Part shown: one piece after another, positions 1 to 11,500 of the stretch
How the letters are laid out: every line of letters begins with the position of its first letter
Position numbering within the stretch: position 1 is the stretch's first letter
Assembly: GCA_916048095.2 (NCBI GenBank)
Contig: OU696572.1
Coordinates: 10,711,376 to 10,775,375, forward strand
Direction of reading: 5' to 3'
Source: Sacculina carcini
Taxonomy: Eukaryota; Arthropoda; Thecostraca; Sacculinidae
DNA length: 64,000 nucleotides
Translations under genes and position numbers: made by a program
The notes under the pieces: generated by a model
What the model was told of the DNA's origin: nothing
Databases searched by the model: none
Seen by the model: only the letters and a program-made list of their open reading frames with translations

Positions 1-69
1 TGGTTCGGATCTTGACGGTACGAAAACCTTTCCTGCTATTAGTGAAGTGGTTAATAGAACACCAGTAGT

Positions 70-250
70 GAAGTATTATAAGAAAATCTCAAGTCAAGTA
101 TGATCAAGACAGTCACACAACTAGGCTACTACTGAGTAGACCGAGTTGCTTGCAGCACATATATTAAGACCAAGCGATGTGGCGTGATTAGCTGCAGCCA
201 ATGATGATCAAAACAGAGCTTGACGTCACGAACCATACGAGTGGGTGAAC

Positions 251-254
<4 letters not shown>
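70..254. repeat. Dispersed repeat, copy 1 (pair with 9549-9740)
   Basis: About 185 bases that recur in the same orientation at 9549-9740. Both copies share a tract beginning GAAGTATTATAAGAAAA and ending GGGTGAACCAAAC, with scattered substitutions and small indels. No coding potential is seen. It lies in the intron after the last visible MCF2L-like exon. Confidence 0.85.

Positions 255-325
<71 letters not shown>
248..325. repeat. (CA)39 microsatellite fused to a 5' splice site
   Basis: Uninterrupted CA on the plus strand. On the MCF2L-like sense strand it is (GT)39 starting at the first intronic base. Confidence 0.98.
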
Positions 326-327
<2 letters not shown>

Positions 328-547
328 GTTCCACGCGCACATGCAGGTGTCGACACTTGGTAAGCAGCTTGGACCGTTGTGACAGTCTGTCGCTGATGGC
401 GCGCGCATTGCGTCGTAATTCGTCGCACTGCGCCATTACACAACTGCTTGCCAACTGGTATTGTGTGCTGTCCTCGCCAGATGGCACTGTTTGCTGCACA
501 ATTAGCTGGCCGAACTGTTCTAGCTCGTCAATTAACGCCCCGACGTG
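326..547 (-). CDS. MCF2L: MCF2L-like exon: spectrin-like region, part 4
   Basis: Acceptor ATTTACAG|CAC and donor GAACAG|GTGTGT, 74 codons, phase 0, encoding HVGALIDELEQFGQLIVQQ through a Cys-rich helix to RVEQ. The intron begins directly with a (GT)39 array (plus-strand CA at 248-325), so the donor GT is the first unit of the microsatellite. This is the last exon of the gene inside the window. Confidence 0.87.
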
Positions 548-839
548 CTGTAAATAATTGCGCGTGTAATAATTTGGCATCTATATTTAAAATATATTTA
601 TACTTTTATTTATTTAAACTATATTTATACTTCTATATTTATACTAAATTTAGTTCACTCCAATTGAAATATTTCTGCAAGCATTGAAGCGATATACGCA
701 AGCAATGATATATTGTCACAAACACACACACACACTGACACACACACACTGACACACACACACACACAGAGTGAGTGTAAACGCCTAAATTAAGAACACC
801 AACACTTCCTGACAAACACATATTGCTAATATATGTTAT

Positions 840-910
<71 letters not shown>

Positions 911-3900
911 TGCATATACAATTATATGCAATATACTTTTCTTTGAAGTATGTGTGTGTTGTAATTGGCTAGGCATAAAATAGTTGAGGGTCTCATGCAA
1001 TTGACCAACTGAGTCAACTTTGAACACGATGACTGTCACCCCCCCCCCCCGAGCCTCGACACAAATCTACGGCTTCGTTTTTGACACAGTTGTTCGGTGC
1101 TGACCTCAAACTGTTCGCTGACACCGCCCAGTTCTGTGATGAGTGTGTCCACATGTGGAACAGACTCACCAACAGCCACCATCTCACCCACACGAGTCAA
1201 CAGCTGCTCAGCTTTCACCTGATCGGCACATGCACACACACACACGAATACACACACGAATACACACACCCACACACACACACACACACACACGAATACA
1301 CACCGATACATGCACACTGATGACATGATGGGAAATACTGGGTACGTCCGATTCAGCTTCGGAAGTAATTCTAAGCGTGCTATATTGAGTACTTCAGAAG
1401 TATACTCAATATAGTTCTTCAATATACTTCAATATACTTCTGAGGTGAATTAAGAAGTGAATTACAAGTGAAATAATGGCGCAGAACAGACATTCATTGC
1501 GTGTATGTTTGTTTTGCCAGTATTACTGTGAAGCCTGGTTGGTTCAGAAATGCTAACAATACTAATTCTACATTTTGAAATAGTAAGCAACAAATGAAAT
1601 CATGAGCCAAAATATTAACACACGCAAGCGGAACAAATAACACCATTGAAAACTGGGTGGCGAATGCAGTGCAAAGCAAGAAGATATATTGATGACGGGG
1701 AAGATGGATAACATATAACAGAGCCGAGAAAATTGGAAGCAAAGCCCAACAGCATTTGCTTAATGTTCAAACTTGTTGAATTATGCCGTGTAATTAGCAT
1801 GAGCAAGCTTGGTCAAATTAATTTATGCTGGCCACTGGCGGATCCAGAGGGGGGCTCGGGGGCTGAAACCCCCTCCCCAAAATGTTTCCATCAACTCCTC
1901 ATAACTAAGAGGTTCACTAAAAGTGGTCAAGGAAAAGTATCTTTTTGTAGAGTTTGTTGATATAATCATTATCGCAAAGCATATTCGCGCATAATGCGTT
2001 AATAAATATGTGTATATATCATTCAACAAAAACTTTCAGCCAGCCCAAAAAAATCATTCATCCACCCCCCCCCCCCAGTTGCACTCTGGATCCGCCATTG
2101 ATGTTGGCTACAAAGTTTTCACAAACTTTGAACACTTCCCGACTCTCAATTAAAACTGACTGCCTCCTTATAAAATACTAGTTTTACTTGAGAAACATCA
2201 ATCCACCCTAATTAATCCAGCGCGCAGAACGATGGAAAATGTGTTGATCAAACGAGATTTGCACTTTGCAAAAACGGTGCACGACTTGCAATTATCAACC
2301 GGAGTATAAAAGTGTGTTTGGGAGCCACTGGAAGATTTGCTGATGTCAACCTGACAAAAGGTCACTCATATACAGTCAATATAAATGACACAATATAAAA
2401 AAAGACAAGACAAAACACACTCTTCTAACACAAATAATTCTAGTAATATAAACACCTTTTTTGCATTTATATAGACACCAGCGCAGTAGCGGCATCAAGA
2501 TTTATCCGGTGGGGGGTTGAGGAAAAAGATGGGGGCTTGGCAAATCTTGAGTAACTACACCCGAAACGGTCATGGCTAGGATTTGTTGGGGGTTCGATGA
2601 GATTTCACACATCGAAAGTCGAAATCGAAGAAAATCGCTAAAAAAATTCCGCCGGCACCCTGGCCACCGCTCACCTGACAATCCTTGCGCGCGCGCTCGA
2701 ATTTGCGGGCCAACAGCCACTGGTTGAGTCGGTCGTGATAGCGCAGCCAGTGGTTTTCAAACTTGCGCGCCGTCTCCTCCAGTTGTACCAGCAGTCTAGC
2801 AAAGCGACCGGCACAAGTGATCACTTTACCGTGTGACAACAGAGACCTGCTTTCGTCACAGTGATGTTGGCACAGCCTGCGGCCGGGCTCAGTATTAACC
2901 GCACGCCGATTATGCCAGACCAGTTGAGTATTTGTGCAAGATTGCTAGCGCGTTACAGCTACAAACCACTATCATCTTATCCAGTCAATGTTATCTGAAT
3001 ATCAACACTTTGTTATGGCAAGTATTCAAGAATGAATGTTGTAATTTGCAAATTTGATATTGTGTGAAGCTTTCATGATAGCTTTCAATTAATTTTTTTT
3101 TCGAACACAGCAGAATAAAGATACAGATTGAGCGCTCAATTCCACACCTCGCTGGATCGCATACACAGCCTGTTTATTCAATATTTTCCCACTACACTTT
3201 TAGCGAGGGATCATGTTTGGAAGCTACCACTGTGTACCGAACGTCGCCAACCTTTCAATCGTGGTCACATTGATCAGAATATCGGAAGTGTAGCGCGACT
3301 GTGCGTCACAGTCGCCGGTCGGGCAGGACTGTTGTCGAATGTCCATCAGCTGCACCTCGCCACGCTCAGCAACGGCCAACAGATGCCTCTTCAGCTGGTC
3401 GTAGGTTTGAGTCTGCCGGCGCACGTAAAATGTTATGGTACGCTGTTAAAACTGGCCTAGCTTCAACAAGGTTAAAGTTAGAAGGCCTCAAGTGACAGCT
3501 GTTACACGGGAAGAAATCGAAGCTTATGAACACACAGGTGTGTCCCGTGCAACTCGCTGCCACCGCAGAACCAACCCTCTCCACGCTATGGCGCCACAAG
3601 GACGGAAGACGTGATGGAGAGGGATACCCCCCAGAATATATGGCACAACACATGACTGATATTTGGTACCATTCACTGTTGGGTGGACAGGGGCTGTTGG
3701 ATTACAGAATTACCCCAAAGAAATTCTCCTCCGCCGGTTCTGAACTACGGACCTCCCGCGTGTGGGGCGGGTGTGCTACCACTACACCACGGAGTCCAAG
3801 GATTGAGAGGGGAAAAAATAATCAAATTCCGATGAGCCCCTGGTTGATTCCCGATAAATATTGAGATAATTTATTTCCCACTTCTATCTTATCCAAAAGA

Positions 3901-5503
3901 ATTCCACGCGAAATATATCTGGAATATACCAAAAATGCAACAAAAGCTACTGCCAACAAGATTGAATTCGCATCCCTTTCTAGACTACGGGATCTGTGTT
4001 TTAGTTCAGAATGAAAGGAGGGGTGATGTGTACCAACCCTGATGCACTATCGTTTCGCTTGTAGCACAGCACCCAAGTAAAAGGGAAGATAAGAAGAAAA
4101 AGGAGGTCGGCTTTTAGTCGCCTCTTACGACACAGAGAAAAAGTGATAGAATTAGTATCCCCTACAGCAAGGGGCCTCGAATGGGATCTGAGTGTGGGAT
4201 TGTGTGTGGATGTGTGTGGAGGACGTTTAGGGATGATTGCAGGTACCCACCTGACTCTTGAGCATGTTCTCCGATGTGGCCACGTCAACAGGCAGTTCGG
4301 AACACTTGAGCTGACCAATGAACTGATTGAGCAACTCCGACACCCCGTGCGACCGCAGCGAGAATTTCTCCACCTCCTGTCATCATCCAAGCGGGTTCAG
4401 ACCAAGAACGCTTCGATGGATGATCGATCGTAGGTAATGTGGTTCATTGTGATAAAGGTCTGACCAAAGTGTAAATTAAGTGGGATACAACATGCTGGAG
4501 CTAATGTGCCGATCTCAAAGTTCAACTGTAGGAGAAATGAAGACCCAACAAGCTCCACCCAAAATAACTTTGGGTCAAGTCGAGCCAAATTCCTTTCCGA
4601 GTGAAGAATATCCTGTATATTCTTGTTTGTTTCTATGTGTATTGTTTTATATGTTTGTTTTCTATGTTTATTCTCTGTTTTCATGTTGACCTGAGCAGAC
4701 ATAATGCAGTATGTAATCAAATCCTTAACTAAAAGAGATAGATTTCCGTATTTACATCCAGATATAATTTCCAGAGATTGTGTTCTCCGCTTGGAGAACA
4801 ATGAGCAGTAAAATTAAATAACAGCATTAAAACAACAATAAAATTGTACTCTGAATAAAAGCAGACCACTGGAAATGACAAGACCGTCCAGGATACACTG
4901 GCATGCATCATTTCTATTATTCGAGATCATTTCAAATGAAATTTGGAAGAACAATTGCTCGACTAACATGTGAATCAGCCGAAGAAACAAATAGATGAAA
5001 CCACATCGAGTTCATCCCACCAAACCAGTGGTGTACAATCAACCAAATCACACACACAACCGCAATACAATTTCGAGAAGCGAACAAATATTGAAAACAA
5101 TTTGAGTGCATGTTCCGTATGTCTGTCTGTTTCGGAAGAATATACAATGACTGCGACACTAATGATTTTCCATTTCTCAGCGTTTTTAATTTCAATAGAA
5201 TAATTTCCACAATATTTACAAGATTCTAAAAAGCCCGTCGGTTAGCTGTTAGCAGTCCTTGAAGAACAAAAATATTTTCTCGATTTTCTAGGGATGCTCT
5301 TCTTTTAATTCTGCCCTTGTTACTGAATATCCCTTTGTTTAACAGAATAATAATAACAGAATAATAATAATAATAACAATAGAACAACAATGAAAGCTTA
5401 AGCGATATTCTACGAACACAAACACACACGTACACACGGATACACACACACACGGTCACAGAGACAAAATTATGCATATTCCACTCCTATATACATATAC
5501 ATA

Positions 5504-5595
<92 letters not shown>

Positions 5596-8500
5596 CTGTG
5601 TCAACGCCCCAGTGACAACAAGAGTTGGCTGTCAGCAAAAACACACTCCACTTGGCACAATGCACCAACAGAAGCACACACACATGCACACACACACACA
5701 CACTCATACATACAAAAGTATATTTAAGCTGACACACATACACAGATACAAACACATACACTGTGTCTAACGTGTTCCCAATGACAGTTTGAGCACTACG
5801 TACGCTCAAAAATAACATCGTTCCCTGTTGGATATTACATATTATCGAATTATCATAATAGTAATTGTTATTATTATTATTATTATTATTATTGAGAAAC
5901 TGTATCCTAGCATCAGAAACGAAAAATCAACAATTTAACGTACGACAGAAGATATATAAAAATAGCAGGAATCATCTTCTAAGTTAGATAATATTAACAA
6001 GACAACGTTTTCGTAATTTAAAAAAAAATCAAATATAAGTTAATTGAGCATACACTAGCACATTTGTTGTATTGTGTTTTATAATGTCGTCTTATATTTG
6101 CCCTGTTAATGCATTCTGGTGTTATTTGCTTGCTATGTGTTTGTCTTGTTATGCCTTATTCTTGTTACGTCCAATAATTTACGTCACTTTACTTCATTAT
6201 ACTTCATTTACTATATTTCGATTTACTTCATTTACTTTACTTCATTTACTTTATTTCATTTTACTTCATTTAATTTTACTTCATTTACTTCATTTTACTT
6301 CACTCTATGTAACTCCGATTGCTCCTTGTTTATTTGTTCACATTTTGTAGTTTGTTTTTCGTCTTTCACGCTTGTGTTGTACCGGCGTCGTAGCAAATAC
6401 ACGTTTATATTGTGCTCTGCGCTGAAAAAATGATTTTTAAATACATCGCTGAATTTTATTTTGTTAAAAAATCTCCCTACCCAGTCCACTGCGCCAAAAT
6501 TACTTTGTGCGCGTCACATATGTATGCCAAGTAATATATAGCCCACACATTGATCACGATGTGTGTGCTATATATTGCATACGCTTACTGACTGATACAT
6601 GAGACACGCAAAACTCATACAAATGACATCACTTAGCAAGAAGCTGCACGTGTGTGTGTGTGTATGTGTGTGTATGTATGTGTGTATGTTTATGTGTGTG
6701 TGTGTGTGTGTTGGTGTGTGTGTGTATGAGTATATGAGTGTATATGTGTGAGTGAGTGTGTGTTTGTGTGTATATTAGTGTATATGTGTGAGTGAGTGTG
6801 TGTTTGTGTGTATATGAGTGTATAAGTGTGAGTGAGTGTGTGTTTGTGTGTATGTGTATGTGCGCGTGTATGTGAGTGGGTAAGCATACACTTCACAACG
6901 GCTGTTTATGAATAATAATGAGCCTGCGAGAGCTTGTGTGTGTATGTGTGTGTGTGTATGTGTGTGTGTATGTGTGTATATGAGTGTGTATGTGTGTATG
7001 TGTGTGTGTGTGTGCATGCTAAAAATATGGGTCACCATTGTTGCATACTGTGAAGTGTAGGCCTCAACAGTCACACACACACGCGCACACACACACACGC
7101 GCACACCCACACACATACATACGCACACATACATACATACATAATAATGTACATAATATACATACAAAAAAACCCGGAGAAACTACAAGATCTACAAACT
7201 ATAGCTGATAAACTACAAGGTCACATCATCGAGTTAAATGTTGACTCATTGGTACGCATAAAACACACTGATGATGGTTCATAATACTGTGAAGCGTTCA
7301 GTGATAAACAGTAGTGTTTCACTGACTGACTGTTTTAGTTTGAATCTGTATCTGTGTCTGTGTCTGTTGTGATCACGCCCAGGGGTGCAGCCAGAGGAGT
7401 GCATGAGCAGTCCAGGACAATGGCGGCGCCAGCATTTTTCCGATTGGGGCTAGGGGATTTCCGTAGAACTAATGCGGGGCTTGGCGAAACATGAGGAACT
7501 ACACTTGAAATCTTCATGATCGATATGTTTTGGAGTGGGGCTCAGGGTCGTTGGCACACCTAGGTCCTGTAGGTCCCTCGCTTTCGATCGAAAACCTATC
7601 ACCTCTACGGAGGACCTATATAATACACTACAGCAGGGGCTCAAAACTTTTCTCAGTGTTCTCACGCTTGTAAAATCAGCAGTCAGTTATCGCACCCCCT
7701 GGATCCTTGATAGCTATACCCAAAAAATACAACAATACAAACGGCGTAATAACAAAACTTTTGTTATTCAATATTCATTCATACAGCAGCTCCTTTAAGT
7801 TTCCTTCAAGCTTTTTCCAGCAAAAAAAATATAGCATAGGTAAAACATATTCTTTCCATAATTTTTCGTAGGATCCATGGCGCCCCTTAGGAACCAGGCT
7901 GGCACCACCGATTAAGAACCCCTGCACCAGAATACATGTATGTGTGTGTCTGTGTGTGTGTGTGTGTGTGTGTATTTAATTTATTGACAAATACACGTCG
8001 ACATAGCATAGCAAGCCCGCTTACCATTCGCTGCTGAATCCATTGGCTCTGGTTGTGTGGAATATCGCCGCCCAGATCCCGTGTCAACTGGGAGCGGTCA
8101 ATGTACGAGTGCAGTTCGTTCAGAGAGCTGCATATCACAATCTGACAATGCCACGGAAACCACCACCCACAAAACACAATTCGGTGAGAGCACATGACGG
8201 TTTTCAGCGGCTTCAAGAAATATGACTACTGGAAGGTGAATGAAATGCGAATATAAAAACTCTGTTCCGTGTCTACAACTCGGTGAATACATATACACAC
8301 ATTCATACTTACACACATACAAGCCCACACACACACACACACATCGTCATTGTGTGTCAATAAGCTGTCTTCTGTTGAAATCCCCCAAGACATCAGACAA
8401 ACAGACACATTCATCAATATCCGTCAATGAGTGAATTACAACACACACAAATACACATATGTGTGTGTTAATGCGTCTCTCGTAGTCCAATTTCCTCAAT

Positions 8501-11500
8501 GTACAAGCATTAAAGTCTGCGTGTGTCAATGCTGTTGATTGTGAAAGTGATGTGACATTTGCAGGTGCATAGAGCGAATAACCGCCGATACCTTAAGAAG
8601 CGAATTGACCCTGAAAACGGTGGGATTCCTCAAAACCTTCACATCAAAGGCTGTCCCATCCACTGTTGGGCACAAGAGGACTAGAGCTGAATTCACCCAA
8701 TTTATTGAAACACCATTATCGGGTAACGAAAAGCGGATTCATGAACGTATTCAGAAACGTATTCATGAATCCACTCGACTAAGACTCAAGACCAGATGAA
8801 ACAAGAACTTTAATTTCTAAAACACAAGTTCGATGACGGCACTCGAGATTATCAAAGCACATCCTAATTGTTGACACACCAGACACACCAGCCGCTCCCG
8901 AATCGGTTGCAGTTCGATGTTAGAACAGTGGTTCTTAACCCTAGAATGGTAACCCTCGATTTCAGAAACGTGAAAGGTAACCCCAGGCGAATTTCTCCCG
9001 TTAATTAAATAATTGAAATAAAATACTTATCCTGGTGATTATTTCATTTGAAGACAATACATCTTGTACTCTATTATTGAGCATAATATAAATTATATTA
9101 TCCTTCAAATTTTTTCCAATTTCAAAAACAAACTAAAAAAGGTACTTTTTCTTGGTGGAACTTGATAATAAATTTGACAAAATAAATCATACAGGCCAGA
9201 TTGTTTTTTCTCGCGTAGTAGTGTTGTTGGGTCATGGGACTACTCCCTGGCTGAGTCCCATCCCTCTAGCTCGTCTACAATCTGTATGGGAGACGGAAGA
9301 CCCTGTATGGGAGACCCTAAATGCAGTCTATGGAAAAAACCCAGTGAGATAGCCGGACAGCACACCCTCCACCAACCAAGTCAGACAAGGCCATGAAGGT
9401 ACTGAGACAGCCAACCCATTCCCACCATGCCTTGTGGGTGAATTGCATAATCTCCAAATTCACTCGGGAGCAAATCACCCCAGGTTACCATTCTAGGGTT
9501 AAATTTGTCGGAGGTACTGAACTCCAAAAGTTCCATGCATTCATCGTGTATGAAGTATTATAAGAAAAATCACAAGTCACGTTCGATCAAGACTGTCTCA
9601 CAAGTAGGCTACTACTGAGTGGACCGAGTTGCTTGCAGCACAGATATCAAGACCAAGCGATGTGGCGTGTGATTAGCTGAAGCCAATGATGACCAAGCAG
9701 AGCTTGACGTCACGAATCATATGCTAGTGGGTGAACCAAACCTCCGAACCCCAGAAACTGACTCACCGAACTCCTGGGGTTCGATCGAGCCCAGGTTGAG
9801 AAATAATGTGTCAGAAGAACGGGTATTGGAGCGTAAATAGCGTAGCGATTCGTTTCCTGGCTGATTTGAGTGCAGCAAAAAAAACTAGTCGTGGACGAGA
9901 GCATAAACAGGGTGCAGTGTGACTAATTGTCCAGCGGCAAGCAAATGCTCCACCAAGCAGAAACAACAAGACCGCATATGTCCACTGGCGGATCCAGAGG
10001 GGGGAGGGGGACTCAAGGACTTAACCCCCAAAAAAAGTTTCCATCAACTCCTTATAATAAAGAGATTCACTAAAAGAAGTCAAGAAAAATACCTTTCTGT
10101 AAAATTTGTTGATATAAGCCTTATCGCAAAGCATATTCGTACATTATTGTGTATGTAAATGTGTGTATATATCATTGAGAAATATCCCAAATCATGACCT
10201 TCACACGCCACCTAGGCATTCATACATATTTCAGCCATCCCCCCTAAGTTGCAATCTGGACCCGCTACTGCATGTGTCCTTGGTCTACACTGGCCTTGAA
10301 CATTGCCGGCAACAGGAGCAATCTACAAGAAGACCGAGTGAAAATTGACGACCAACAAAATTACGCTTACGAGTCAAACACTCTATAATCCAAACAGTTG
10401 ATTCATTGCAAAAATCTCGCCTATTCTCGCCTACTCGGAAAAGATCGCTATTTTGAGCCATCTTATCTTAACTAAATTATATGAGACAAAAACAGCAAGT
10501 ATAAAGTAGCATATTTAAAAAAACGGCTCAGATATAACGATAATACAATGTCCTCAGCAGCTCTTGTGGTCAAAAACGTGCCTGCTGGGGCGCAATGCCC
10601 CCCTCCCCAAGCACACCCACGATACGCCTCTGACTGTCCCTTGCTTCAACATTCAGAATCGATTAAAACATATACATCTAAGCTGGTGGGTCGCGATCAT
10701 GGCATGAATTACCCGATTGGGATCGAGTGAACAGAAATTGGGGAGTCACAGTTGTAGATTAATATCCTTGTTGATGAATGTAGCCCTTCTAATGGACTGT
10801 GTACGCTGAGTCAACTAAAAAAGCGAAGAATCGAGCATGAATCACATATTGCGTCACTGGTCTTGAAACTTTTCAAAGACTAAACTTTTTGTTTAACTTT
10901 TCAAGATATATCCGTCAGCAGAGCCACGCAAACAATCTCCATGACAACACGCAGCTTACAAGCCAAGCGCAACGGAAACAATCCAAACAGACGCAAAATC
11001 AAGTGTGAAAAACTTACGATATAACAGGTTGGAGAATAGAAGCAAAGAAAACGTGACAATTGTCCCTGATTGCAGTCAATAAATAAACAATCGCTCAATT
11101 TGATAATTCTACTAAAAATAAATCAATATGTTGATAATTTAATGTCATTGACAATGACTCATCAGCAATCGGTTATAAAAATAAAAAAGACAATATGAAA
11201 AAAGAAACGAAAAATGACAGCATGGAGGTACCTTAAATTTGAAGTCATCGCGACTGAATTTGTAGCCAATATCGGTCCATGTTCCCTGAATGAAACCGCA
11301 TGGACGCAACACGTAACAAACGCTGATCAAACCTGGAAAAAACGCCTGTTCATTGCGTGCGCGCACACGGACACGCACACACACACACAGAGACACACAC
11401 ACATATACACACACACACAGACACACGCAAAGTTATATACAAGGTGTACGCTATATCATCATACAATAAAAACTATAAAAAAAACCACATAACCATTGTT

